NCBI GenBank assembly: GCA_964398215.1
Contig: CAYNNP010000125.1
Span: 1-18,961, forward strand
Direction: 5' to 3'
Source: CAYNNP01 sp964398215
Lineage (GTDB): Bacteria; Planctomycetota; Planctomycetia; Pirellulales; Pirellulaceae
Length of the DNA: 18,961 nucleotides
Shown here: positions 1-7,571 of the stretch, in pieces
Numbering within the stretch: position 1 is the stretch's first letter
Layout of the letters: every line of letters begins with the position of its first letter
Made by a program: the position numbers and the translations under genes
Notes under the pieces: generated by a model
The model's database searches: none
Told to the model about the DNA's origin: nothing
Seen by the model: the letters and a program-made list of their open reading frames with translations, nothing else

Positions 1-295
1 CGCATGGGGCTATATGCTGTCGCTGCTTCGCAGCTGGTTTTCTGGTTGTTGAACATCATCGATCAAACGAAACTCGATACATTTTTTAAAAGCGCAACTC
101 CAAAACGCGTGAGCGAGGGACAATCAATCTTGATTCGGTCCCTCGCTCACGCGTCGGGTTGCCAAAAACCAATGCAGGATAAAAACGCAACTGCAGAACT
201 CACGCGCCCGGTTACCATTCCCTGGAACAATTAGGATGCTAACCGGCATTCGCCCCGCTATATTGGTGGTAATGACTTCAACGTAAGGGCGCAAA
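1..295. other. Non-coding left edge, no gene seen
   Basis: This stretch holds a strong palindrome (105-154, listed separately) and no convincing gene. A 76-codon open frame crosses it on the plus strand, but it runs straight through the palindrome, has no recognisable domain and no credible ribosome site, so I do not call it. Directly before the next gene there is a short purine run (taaggg, about 284-289) that could serve as its ribosome binding site. Confidence 0.5.
105..154. repeat. Perfect 17-bp-arm palindrome, likely dispersed intergenic element
   Basis: The left arm (105-121, beginning acgcgtgagcgagggac) is the exact reverse complement of the right arm (138-154). The 16-nt loop contains a further short inner pairing, aatca (122-126) with tgatt (131-135), so the stem could extend with a 2-nt bulge. 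There is no T-run on either side, so it is not a typical rho-independent terminator. Its form suggests a REP-like or miniature element in non-coding DNA. From memory, similar gtccctcgctcacgcg strings occur in Rhodopirellula-type genomes, but I cannot check that here. Confidence 0.7.
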
Positions 296-1060
296 ATGAA
301 GATTCGACTTACAATCGGGTGCATCGCAATCTTGCTCACGATTGGTTGCCTTGTTCCCCTGTTTTTCGCGGTAAAACGAGCGAGAAAAACAGCACAGGCA
401 ATGTCGGATTTGTGACACCTCAAGCAACTTGTTTTGGGGATCCATAACTACCACTCAACTTATAAGTCGATACCGCCCGCCTACTTGGTGGACGATGCGG
501 GACGCCCGATGCATAGCTGGCGCGTCATGCTGTTGCCATTTATCGAGCAACAGGATCTTTTCAATCGCTATGACTTTTCGCGACCCTGGAACAGCCCGCA
601 TAATATGGCGTTGGCTGATGAGATGCCCGAAATGTATGCGTTTGCCGGGCAACACTACAAGGGACTAACCACAACGAATTACTTGGCTGTCGTCGGCGAC
701 CAAACCGCTTGGCCTGGAGCAGAGGGTCGGCGGTTTCCAGAAATCACCGATGGACTCAACTTCACAATTCTACTGGTCGAGAATCAAGGCGCAAACGTTC
801 ATTGGATGGAACCAAGCGATTTGGATTTCAACACGATGTCGTTTCAAATCAATCACCCCGAGGGACTCGGAAGCGTCTTTGATCAACCAGCAATTTCAAC
901 CGCTGACGGAGAAGTTTTCCGGATTCGTGAAACGACAGACGAACAACTCCTCCGCGCGATGCTGACCGTCGATGGCGGCGAGAAGATAGAGGACATGAGA
1001 GACCGCAAGCTGAAACTGTTACCCAACGGTCGGCGAAGGCAGGATAAACCGAAACCATAG
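296..1060 (+). pseudogene. DUF1559-family protein, interrupted by in-frame TGA
   Basis: This is a DUF1559 protein, a planctomycete family of pilin-like, N-terminally anchored proteins of unknown role. ATG 296 follows a purine-rich site and opens a basic, hydrophobic N-terminus (MKIRLTIGCIAILLTIGCLV) fitting a membrane anchor. After 39 codons comes TGA (413-415). The same frame then continues without shift into the family core: HLKQLVLGIHNYH, the counterpart of the usual NNLKQ-LHNYH motif, then SIPPAYL, HSWRVMLLPFIEQQ, PWNSPHN and VHWMEPSDLDFNTM. A late NHPEG...DG segment matches the family's H-X-DG end region. Without the stop the product would be 254 residues, reasonable for the family. The longest open stretch alone starts at TTG 434, inside the core, and would lack the anchor. 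Two TAG stops sit in tandem at 1058-1063. A recent nonsense mutation or a sequencing error are the main explanations; the conserved downstream reading argues that any decay is young. Confidence 0.75.
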
Positions 1061-1063
1061 TAG

Positions 1064-1082
1064 CTCGACTCTCCGAGTCGAG
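1064..1082. terminator. Hairpin between convergent genes
   Basis: CTCGACTC (1064-1071) pairs perfectly with GAGTCGAG (1075-1082) around a 3-nt loop. It lies just after the DUF1559 stop and before the 3' end of the convergent symporter gene, where a bidirectional terminator would be expected. No T-run follows on either strand, so termination is inferred from position and fold only. It may also be a dispersed intergenic hairpin. Confidence 0.45.
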
Positions 1083-1117
1083 GAAACACGGCTGCGACAC
1101 CATCCTATCGATTCGTC

Positions 1118-3079
1118 CTACTCGGTTGCGGCAGCTGGTTTTGGTTGGGTTAACAACGACACCACTACCAGCGTTAGGAATGCGAGTGGGATGGTCACGA
1201 TTCCCGGTTGGCTGAACGGAGCGATTGCATCTGCTTCCGGTAATCCGTATACCGATTTGTAAGTGTCCGACGACAGCAGGATCCAGCCCAGTGAACTGAC
1301 CATGCCAACAATCACACTCCAGATGATCCCTTCCTTGGTTGTCTTTTTCCAAAACAGCAGCATCATCAATGCAGGCAAATTCGCGCTCGCCGCGATGCTG
1401 AATGCCCAGCCGACCAGATAGCCAACATTCAATTCTTTGAACAGAATGCCAAGTACGATTGCGATCACACCCACGACGATGGCAGCAATCTTGGCAACGC
1501 GAACTTGGCTCGTTTCACTGAGCTTCATTCCCATCACGCCGCCCAATAAATCGTGCGCAACCGCGCCACTACTCGCCAAGATCAGTCCGCTGACAGTTCC
1601 CAAAACCGTGGTAAACGCGATCGCAGAAATGATCGCAAACAACGTCTCGCTCATACTGCGGGCCAACAGTGGAGCCGACATGTTCGTATCGGTCAAATCC
1701 AACGCACCGCTAGTCATCGCCCCCAGCCCCAGATACAGCGTCAGCACATAGAAGAAACCGATGCTGGCGATACCAACAATCGTGCTTTTCCGTGCAGCCG
1801 CACCGTCCTTGACCGTGTAGTAGCGGATCAAGATGTGCGGCAGTGATGCCGTTCCGCAAAACAGTGCCAGCATCAGCGACAAGAAATTCAACGAGCCTGT
1901 GGCGGCTGTGCCACGAATGCCCGCAAACTTTGGGTGTTCGCCAGGACGAAGCACAGCGGTGCCCTCGGTTTCTTTGGGAAAGTAAACCGTGGTCGAACCG
2001 CCATCGCTGTGTTTGATCTTGTCGCTCTTGCGCCACAACACAACTTTGCTGTCTTGGATTGTTGTAAAGAAACTGATGGGACCAACAGGGCCACTTTCGG
2101 TCTTGCCGTCCGGTAGTTCCGAAATGTGCCCGATCGGTTTTAGCTGACGCTGGCCTTTATCTTTATCTTTGCCAAGTGGAGCACCGTCAACAAAAGTTCC
2201 TTTGGTGGTTTTCGTGATCGATTGGGCTTGGCGAAGAACCACCGAGTCGTCATCGGTGCCAGGTTGAACATGGAACACATCGAATCCAACCGAGTCCGCG
2301 TGTTGGACTCGTACGAATTTTGGTCCATCACCCTTGGATCCCGGCGCGTAGTTTTCCCATCCGTCGGCGGCCGCGACAACTGCTTGGCCGCCCGGCAACT
2401 TGCCCTCGGCGAGATCCGCTTTACTAACAGGGCCGATGGACTGAAACGCATCGGTGTTGGTTGTGAATCCGCGGCTCAGCAGCATGACCACGAGAATCGC
2501 GCTGAAAATCACCAACAATGATCCTTTCAAGAACTGGACCCAAGTTGTTGAAACCATTCCGGCTGTCACAACAATCGTGATCACGACGACACCCACCAGG
2601 ACAACGCCAACCCAATGCTCGAACCCAAGTAGCGGTGTGATCAGAGAGCCCGCGCCGACCATTTGTGGAATCAGATAAAAGACGCTGACGACCAAGGTGC
2701 TGATCCCGGCAGCCGCCTTGATGCCTCGCGAATTGAATTTGGCATCCAATGCATCGGCGAAAGTAAACTTGCCCAATCGCTTCATCGGCTCGGCGATCAC
2801 GAACAAGGCCACGATCCAACCTGCTAGAAAGCCGATCGAGTACAGAAAACCATCGTAACCGTACGATGCGATCATCCCGCAGATACCAAGAAATGACGCC
2901 GCAGATAGATAGTCGCCTGCGAACGCGATCCCGTTGACGAACCAAGGAATCTGTCCATGCGCGGCAAAGTACCCAGCGGACGATTTTGCTTTGCGGCCAA
3001 GAAAGAAACTCAAGCCGACCGTGGCGATGACAAAGGTCGCGAATACGGCGACCGCAATACCAGATGCTTCGTAAATCAT
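1118..3079 (-). CDS. actP: Cation/acetate symporter, sodium:solute symporter family (ActP-like)
   Basis: This inner-membrane transporter of the SSS family probably takes up acetate or a similar short carboxylate with Na+. The N-terminal half matches remembered E. coli ActP closely: GDYLSAASFLGI (55-66), GYDGFLYSIGFLAGW (74-88), TFADA (106-110), PQMVGAGSLI (138-147) and STTWVQFLKGSLL (177-189). The second half begins at CGTASLPHILIRYYTV (408-423) and continues through the usual hydrophobic helices. At 653 residues it is about 100 longer than E. coli ActP. The excess is a hydrophilic block at residues 230-380, between what would be helices 6 and 7, probably on the periplasmic side. The start codon overlaps the stop of the DUF485 gene by 4 nt (ATGA), so the two are co-translated, as in the E. 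coli yjcH-actP pair. No acetyl-CoA synthetase gene lies nearby. Substrate is inferred from family. Confidence 0.9.
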   Translation of the reverse strand: MIYEASGIAVAVFATFVIATVGLSFFLGRKAKSSAGYFAAHGQIPWFVNGIAFAGDYLSAASFLGICGMIASYGYDGFLYSIGFLAGWIVALFVIAEPMKRLGKFTFADALDAKFNSRGIKAAAGISTLVVSVFYLIPQMVGAGSLITPLLGFEHWVGVVLVGVVVITIVVTAGMVSTTWVQFLKGSLLVIFSAILVVMLLSRGFTTNTDAFQSIGPVSKADLAEGKLPGGQAVVAAADGWENYAPGSKGDGPKFVRVQHADSVGFDVFHVQPGTDDDSVVLRQAQSITKTTKGTFVDGAPLGKDKDKGQRQLKPIGHISELPDGKTESGPVGPISFFTTIQDSKVVLWRKSDKIKHSDGGSTTVYFPKETEGTAVLRPGEHPKFAGIRGTAATGSLNFLSLMLALFCGTASLPHILIRYYTVKDGAAARKSTIVGIASIGFFYVLTLYLGLGAMTSGALDLTDTNMSAPLLARSMSETLFAIISAIAFTTVLGTVSGLILASSGAVAHDLLGGVMGMKLSETSQVRVAKIAAIVVGVIAIVLGILFKELNVGYLVGWAFSIAASANLPALMMLLFWKKTTKEGIIWSVIVGMVSSLGWILLSSDTYKSVYGLPEADAIAPFSQPGIVTIPLAFLTLVVVSLLTQPKPAAATE

Positions 3080-3405
3080 TCCGAGGCCTCCTGGCTACCA
3101 GATGGTTCTGTGTCTGCAGACGCGGTCTTTTCAGTTTTGCACATTGCCCCGTAGACCATTGAAAAGATCAACGCGACGATGATCAGCCCAAAGCCGTAGA
3201 CGATGGCGAGGTTCAATCCGGCGAATACGGTTTTTTCCATCAGCTTTGCATTGAGTGCATTGATCAGCACAAAACCCAAGTAAATGGCGGTGTAGATTGC
3301 AAACAGGAACATGCCGAGCCGCGCGTTGTAATCGCGCTCGGGATTATCGGTCGATGAGTTCATGGGCGGGATCGAAAAGGGATCTGTGGGAATTTCAACG
3401 CACAT
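3076..3405 (-). CDS. DUF485 (YjcH-like) small membrane protein
   Basis: This 109-residue protein belongs to the DUF485 family, small inner-membrane proteins typically encoded just upstream of acetate-type symporters. The family signature is clear: YNARLGMFLFAIYTAIYLGF (first membrane helix, about residues 26-45) and NLAIVYGFGLIIVALIFSMV (second helix). A short hydrophilic, acidic tail follows. Its stop overlaps the symporter start (ATGA), so it is the first gene of a two-gene operon and probably assists or modulates the symporter; the molecular role in this family is not well settled. The start is uncertain: ATG 3405 gives the full length, while ATG 3363 (MNSSTDNPERDY) would drop 14 weakly conserved residues. 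Neither has a strong ribosome site. Confidence 0.88.
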   Translation of the reverse strand: MCVEIPTDPFSIPPMNSSTDNPERDYNARLGMFLFAIYTAIYLGFVLINALNAKLMEKTVFAGLNLAIVYGFGLIIVALIFSMVYGAMCKTEKTASADTEPSGSQEASE

Positions 3406-3572
3406 AGGTTAACCAGATTTGCGCGATGGCGTACAGGCTTTCGCCAATCTTCTGGTGCCGAGATCACTTTTTCCGGCCGACGCGTAGTGCTTCGTCTTGC
3501 CCCAATTCTTGACGTAACTGGATTCGCCAGAATTCAGGCCGCTTGGTGATGCCCGAAGTCTGGGGACTCCGG
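3406..3572. repeat. Intergenic stretch with hairpin, possible dispersed element
   Basis: This 167-nt spacer lies between the hydrolase stop and the DUF485 start; both genes are on the minus strand. CCGAAGTC (3553-3560) pairs with GACTCCGG (3565-3572), with one G-T pair, around a 4-nt loop, directly abutting the hydrolase stop codon. A smaller inverted repeat, ctgg-attcg-ccag, sits near 3521-3533. No gene is convincing here: the short open frames have no domain. From memory the wording of this stretch resembles an intergenic repeat seen in Rhodopirellula-type genomes; this is unverified. The hairpin may end hydrolase transcription, but lacks a T-run. Confidence 0.4.
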
Positions 3573-4454
3573 CTACGAGGCTGAACCCCAATTCCCAGCG
3601 CGCAAACCCGGAAGCGCCAACCGCAATCCATCGTAAGCCAGGTCAATTCCAGCGGGCAAGCGATCGCAAGTCGGCTGATGGTCCAATTCGTGACACATAT
3701 GGGTAAAGAATGCTTGGCGTGGATTCAGCTTTTCAGTTACTTCAATCGCCTGTTCAACATTGAAGTGCGTGATATGTGGCCGATCGCGTAACGCTCCGAC
3801 AACAAATGTATCCAAGCCCTGAAGCAGCGCCATGGATGATTCTGGAATATGGCTCGCGTCGGTACAGTATGCGAAATTTCCGATCCGAAATCCCAACACC
3901 TCGAATCGAGGACCATGTTTCAAAGGAATCGGAGTCACACCAACACCTAGGACTTCGAATGGCCGTTCATCAATTCGCTCAAACGTCAACTGCGGAATGG
4001 CTCCCGGGTGAGTTTGCTCGCGATCGGTGAACGCGTAATCAAAAGACTTTCGTATCCGGGCTTCGACATCCGATCGGCAATATAGCGGAACCGGTTTGCC
4101 CAAGCGGAAGGGGAACAGCCGCACATCATCCAGCCCAAAAACATGATCGGCGTGTTCATGCGTATAAGCCACCGCATGCACCAACGGGATCTTTTCGCGC
4201 AGCAATTGATGTCGCAGGTCAGGCGAGGTGTCGATCAGCAAGTTGCCCGCCGGCAGCCGAAATAGAATCGAACAGCGAGTCCGATTGTTGCGTGGATCGT
4301 CGCTCAGGCAGACTTCGCAATCGCATCCAATCGCCGGAACACCGACACTGGTACCGGTCCCCAAAAAGATCACTTCTGATCGATCATTGAACGGTTGATC
4401 GCCAGAATCGGGCTGGCAATCGGTAGCATCGGATGGGCTTGGCGAATCAGTCAC
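3573..4454 (-). CDS. MBL-fold metallo-hydrolase, PhnP-like
   Basis: This cytosolic metal-dependent hydrolase of 293 residues has the metallo-beta-lactamase fold, closest in layout to PhnP-type phosphodiesterases. After a 27-residue variable start comes FLGTGTSVGVPAIGC (30-44), then the Cys cluster C44-D-C46-E-V-C49 with DPRNNRTR (53-60), typical of the PhnP group, where the cysteines bind a structural zinc. The metal-binding motif THEHADH is at 98-104. Further likely ligands are H180 (PLKHG), D199 (CTDASHI) and H252 (THMCHELDH). All expected ligands are present, so it should be active. PhnP hydrolyses cyclic phosphodiesters in phosphonate breakdown, but no phn genes are seen here, so the substrate is unknown. 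The last dozen residues (LPGLRAGNWGSAS) are unconserved-looking and run into the hairpin-bearing spacer. Confidence 0.85.
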   Translation of the reverse strand: MTDSPSPSDATDCQPDSGDQPFNDRSEVIFLGTGTSVGVPAIGCDCEVCLSDDPRNNRTRCSILFRLPAGNLLIDTSPDLRHQLLREKIPLVHAVAYTHEHADHVFGLDDVRLFPFRLGKPVPLYCRSDVEARIRKSFDYAFTDREQTHPGAIPQLTFERIDERPFEVLGVGVTPIPLKHGPRFEVLGFRIGNFAYCTDASHIPESSMALLQGLDTFVVGALRDRPHITHFNVEQAIEVTEKLNPRQAFFTHMCHELDHQPTCDRLPAGIDLAYDGLRLALPGLRAGNWGSAS

Positions 4455-4586
4455 GGCAACGATCAGAATGGTGGATTGGCGATAGGCGGCAAGTCAGATG
4501 ACGCCATGTTGGCGGTTTAGGGCAAGGAAGACACCAAAAAGTATTGAAAAGTCCTCAGAGATTGTCCGCAAACGCTCCAATGCCCC

Positions 4587-4616
4587 TTGGCTGAAAGTGG
4601 GTCATTCTGCGATACT
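4587..4616 (+). promoter_or_regulatory. Weak sigma70-like promoter candidate
   Basis: TTGGCT (4587-4592) and GATACT (4611-4616) are separated by 18 nt, about 85 nt upstream of the sugar phosphate isomerase start. The match to the -35/-10 consensus is partial and planctomycete promoters are poorly defined, so this is only a candidate. It falls in the 246-nt spacer between the divergent hydrolase and isomerase genes, where a promoter is expected. Confidence 0.2.
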
Positions 4617-4700
4617 CTCCAGCTTGGAATTAGGACGGCAAGTGCCCATCGAATCAACCGACACCCTTACACAAACACTGAGAATCCTTCAGGAATTTCA

Positions 4701-5612
4701 ATGCTCAAGAATTTCTCTCCCCAATCACTTGGTATCAACGGTCGGCAAAGCGAGCTGATCGAACTTGCCCTGACATACGGATTCAAAGGTCTGGACATCG
4801 ACATGTACGACATGTTGCGTCGTTCACAGCGTACCAGCGTCGAGCAAGCCGCCAAGTACCTGCGGGCAACGACCCTCAAGATTGGTACGTTCAAACTTGA
4901 TCTGGATTTTGAAGCCAATGACGAAGCTTTCACCAGCCAAGTCGGCACTTTGCACCCGCTATGCGACCTAGCTGCCGAACTGGGAGCTTCTCGTGCGGTG
5001 GTCAACGTTCCAGCCAGCAACGATGTCAGCACGTACCAAGAATTCTTTGACCAAACCAGCAATCGTCTGGTCCAAGTCGCGAGCGTTTTGAAAGACAAGG
5101 GAATTGCTCTCGGTGTTGGCTTCCGAGCAGGCAAAGAATTCGACGAAGGCAAGCAGTACCAATTCGTCCGAAATGTCGAAGGCCTACTGGGTCTTGTCCG
5201 TTCATCCGCCGGTGTTGGGCTGTTGCTTGATACCTGGGAGTGGGTCGTTGGCGACGGAGCCATGGATCAAATCAGCGAACTGAAAGCGGATGATATCGTT
5301 GCGGTTCAGCTTGGTTCAGTTTGCTCTGAAACGGACGTCACCAAAGCGACTAGCTGCGATCGAGTTCTTCCTGAAAAGGAAACTGGATTCAACCACGTGG
5401 CGTTGGTCAAGCATCTGGCGTCGGTCGGTTACGAAGGACCAATCAGCCCATCGTCGTCGCCTGCAAAGTACAAGGGCCAGACTCGCGAGAATACCGTCAA
5501 AGGCGCTCAGGAAGCTGTCGACGGAATCTACACGGACGCGGAATTGAAAGTCGATCCGTTGCCAATGGATGCGATCGAAGAATTGACGTTCGAGACGACC
5601 ACGTCAATCTAG
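4701..5612 (+). CDS. Sugar phosphate isomerase/epimerase-like TIM-barrel protein
   Basis: This 303-residue protein has the xylose isomerase-like/AP endonuclease 2 TIM-barrel pattern, a group of cytosolic sugar or cyclitol isomerases and epimerases. Supporting segments: ELALTYGFKGLDIDM (residues 21-35, first barrel strand with acidic end), LCDLAAELGASRAVVNVPA (central strand), VASVLKDKGIALGVGFR, and VGLLLDTWEWVVG, the strand that usually carries a metal ligand Asp. A late ALVKHLASVGYEGPIS segment matches the family's final GY-G-I strand. The frame stays open upstream to 4587, but ATG 4701 is preferred because aggaa (4691-4695) precedes it at proper spacing and homology begins there. The C-terminus is acidic and less typical. 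Substrate cannot be told from sequence. A terminator follows, so it is likely a single-gene unit. Confidence 0.75.
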   Translation: MLKNFSPQSLGINGRQSELIELALTYGFKGLDIDMYDMLRRSQRTSVEQAAKYLRATTLKIGTFKLDLDFEANDEAFTSQVGTLHPLCDLAAELGASRAVVNVPASNDVSTYQEFFDQTSNRLVQVASVLKDKGIALGVGFRAGKEFDEGKQYQFVRNVEGLLGLVRSSAGVGLLLDTWEWVVGDGAMDQISELKADDIVAVQLGSVCSETDVTKATSCDRVLPEKETGFNHVALVKHLASVGYEGPISPSSSPAKYKGQTRENTVKGAQEAVDGIYTDAELKVDPLPMDAIEELTFETTTSI

Positions 5613-5631
5613 TCGCCGGAAAATCAAGTCG

Positions 5632-5656
5632 ACGCCACCAGAATTATCGGTGGCGT
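5632..5656 (+). other. Hairpin 20 nt after the isomerase stop
   Basis: ACGCCACC (5632-5639) pairs perfectly with GGTGGCGT (5649-5656) around a 9-nt loop. It lies between the isomerase stop and the stronger terminator at 5688. No T-run follows, so it may protect the 3' end of the mRNA or be a minor terminator element. Confidence 0.4.
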
Positions 5657-5687
5657 TGAAAACCAATCACGATTCGCATGAATTGCT

Positions 5688-5717
5688 GGCCGGCGTTTTT
5701 CGTCGGCCTTTTCTTTT
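5688..5717 (+). terminator. Rho-independent terminator
   Basis: GGCCGGCG (5688-5695) pairs with CGTCGGCC (5701-5708), with one G-T pair, around a TTTTT loop, and is followed by ttttctttt (5709-5717). This is a textbook GC stem plus T-tract. It ends the isomerase transcript and insulates the phosphohexomutase gene, whose start is only 18 nt further, so that gene's promoter must overlap or precede the terminator. Confidence 0.8.
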
Positions 5718-5735
5718 GTACCACGAGTGTCATCC

Positions 5736-7538
5736 ATGCAAGAAACCATCAACGCGGTCGAAGCCGCTGCCAAGGCCGGCGATATCACTGAATCAGCAGT
5801 CGAAAACCTGAAAGCTTGGTTGACCGAAGATCGTTACTCGGAGTATCGCGATCAAATCGTCGATCATGTCCAACAAAAAAAATGGCAAGCCCTGGATGAT
5901 GCTTTCTGGACCATCATTCCATTCGGGACTGGTGGCCGCCGCGGACGGATGTACCCATTTGGGTCCAACGCAATCAATGACCGAACGATCGGCGAGAGCG
6001 CTCAGGGCCTAGCGGATTACGTTGTGAATTACGCGGCTGGAAAACAGCAGCTTTCGTGTGCGATCGCCTACGACACGCGCCACAAGTCTCGGCACTTTGC
6101 AGAATTGTGCGCTGGCGTCATGGTCGCAGCTGGATTCAAAGTCTATTTTCTGGACGACTACCGCGCCACACCGCAGCTTTCATTCGCCGTTCGCTACAAG
6201 AATTGTGATTGCGGAATCATGGTGACCGCCAGCCACAATCCGCCCAGTGATAACGCTGTCAAAGTCTACTGGTCCAGCGGTGCACAGGTCCTGCCGCCGC
6301 ACGACAAGGCGATCATTGATCGTGTCATGAGTTGCCAAGAAATCAAAGTCACGCCGTTCGACAAAGCACTTGCTGATGGTAATGTCGAAATCGTTACTGC
6401 GGAGATCGACGAAGAGTTCCTAAAGGTGTCGTCGGCTTGCGCGTTTCCAGGCCCGCGGGAAGCAAAGATTTTGTACACGCCGCTGCATGGTGTTGGCGCC
6501 GAGGCGGTGATTCCGCTGCTGCAAAAAGATGGCTTTACCGACGTTGAAGTTTTCGCACTGCACGAAGAAAAGAGTGGCGATTTCCCAAATGTTCCTGGCA
6601 ACGTTTCCAATCCCGAGAACCACGCCGTTTTCGAAGCCCCGATTGAATACGCCAGTCAAAACGGGTTCGATGTGATCCTGGCAACGGATCCCGATTGTGA
6701 CCGACTCGGTGCCGCAGCCCCGCTGACGATTGGCAGCGACCAGTGGGGAATCCTAACCGGCAATCAGATCGGTGCGATCATGGGCGATTACATACTCGGC
6801 AAAGCCAAGGCTGCTGGTTCGCTTTCGCCTGACAACTTTGTCGTCACCACGCTGGTAACCACCGGTTTACTGAAACGAATCTGCGATGGCTATGGCGTGC
6901 AGTGCGTCGACGACTTGCTGGTTGGTTTCAAACACATTGCATCAGCGATCGATGCCAACGGCGCCGACAAATTTATGTATGGTACCGAAGAATCACACGG
7001 TTACTTGGTCGGTCAATATGCTCGTGACAAAGACGGCGCGGTGGCTTGCATGTTGATGAGCGAACTGGTTGCCGAACTGAAATCGCAAGGGCGGACAATT
7101 CACGAGTATCTTGCAGACCTTCATTCGCAGCACGGATGCCACGCGGAAGAAACCGTCAGCATCTATATGGAAGGCAGCGAGGGGATGGCGGCAATGAAAC
7201 GCTTGATGGCGTCTTTTCGCAAAACGCCACCAAAATCGCTTGCGGGAATTGATGTTCGGAAAATGCGAGACTATTCCAACGCAACAACGACCAACGCAGA
7301 CGGGTCCACCAGCGAATTGGCAGGCCCCACCGGCGATTTGATCATCATGGACTTGGTCGAAGACGGAAACTACGTCGCGGCTCGGCCAAGTGGCACCGAG
7401 CCAAAGATCAAACTCTATATGTTCACGCGGCTTTCGCAGGAAGATTCAACCGACGTGCCAGCAGCTCGCGAAAAACTCGCCTCACGACTCAAGGATCTTG
7501 AAAAAGACCTGCGGTCCTACGCGGACGCAAATTGCTGA
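5736..7538 (+). CDS. Phosphoglucomutase/phosphomannomutase (alpha-D-phosphohexomutase)
   Basis: This cytosolic enzyme of 600 residues interconverts hexose 1- and 6-phosphates, feeding glycogen, cell-surface sugar or glycolytic pools. All four family motifs are intact: the phosphoserine loop TASHNP with the catalytic Ser at 166, the metal loop DPDCDR (318-323; DGDADR-like with Pro and Cys variants), the sugar-binding loop GTEESHG (415-421), and the phosphate loop RPSGTEPK (549-556). The length and long N-terminal segment before PFGTGGRRG (63-71) fit the bacterial/eukaryotic PGM2-like phospho-sugar mutase subgroup rather than the shorter 450-residue ManB/GlmM types. ATG 5736 is chosen; a GTG at 5727 would add three residues. 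No good ribosome site is visible for either. The SUKH-like gene follows after 33 nt and may be co-transcribed. Glucose versus mannose preference cannot be read from the motifs. Confidence 0.93.
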   Translation: MQETINAVEAAAKAGDITESAVENLKAWLTEDRYSEYRDQIVDHVQQKKWQALDDAFWTIIPFGTGGRRGRMYPFGSNAINDRTIGESAQGLADYVVNYAAGKQQLSCAIAYDTRHKSRHFAELCAGVMVAAGFKVYFLDDYRATPQLSFAVRYKNCDCGIMVTASHNPPSDNAVKVYWSSGAQVLPPHDKAIIDRVMSCQEIKVTPFDKALADGNVEIVTAEIDEEFLKVSSACAFPGPREAKILYTPLHGVGAEAVIPLLQKDGFTDVEVFALHEEKSGDFPNVPGNVSNPENHAVFEAPIEYASQNGFDVILATDPDCDRLGAAAPLTIGSDQWGILTGNQIGAIMGDYILGKAKAAGSLSPDNFVVTTLVTTGLLKRICDGYGVQCVDDLLVGFKHIASAIDANGADKFMYGTEESHGYLVGQYARDKDGAVACMLMSELVAELKSQGRTIHEYLADLHSQHGCHAEETVSIYMEGSEGMAAMKRLMASFRKTPPKSLAGIDVRKMRDYSNATTTNADGSTSELAGPTGDLIIMDLVEDGNYVAARPSGTEPKIKLYMFTRLSQEDSTDVPAAREKLASRLKDLEKDLRSYADANC

Positions 7539-7571
7539 ATCGTCGTAATCTGCCCCACCGAGACAAACACC

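Noticed and set aside
4..234. 76-codon plus-strand open frame at the left edge
   Set aside because: It crosses the palindrome at 105-154, has no domain or ribosome site and looks like chance.
413..415. TGA as a selenocysteine codon in the DUF1559 gene
   Set aside because: DUF1559 proteins are not known selenoproteins, the position is not a redox site, and I see no obvious SECIS-like hairpin right after the TGA.
849..1352. Minus-strand 167-codon open frame
   Set aside because: It spans the 3' ends of two well-supported genes in other frames and shows no domain.
2424..2945. Minus-strand 173-codon open frame inside the symporter gene
   Set aside because: Arg-rich shadow frame of the ActP-like gene without family features.
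4667..5263. Minus-strand 198-codon open frame opposite the isomerase gene
   Set aside because: Antisense shadow; composition is Ser/Arg/Pro-rich and lacks motifs, while the plus strand is clearly coding.
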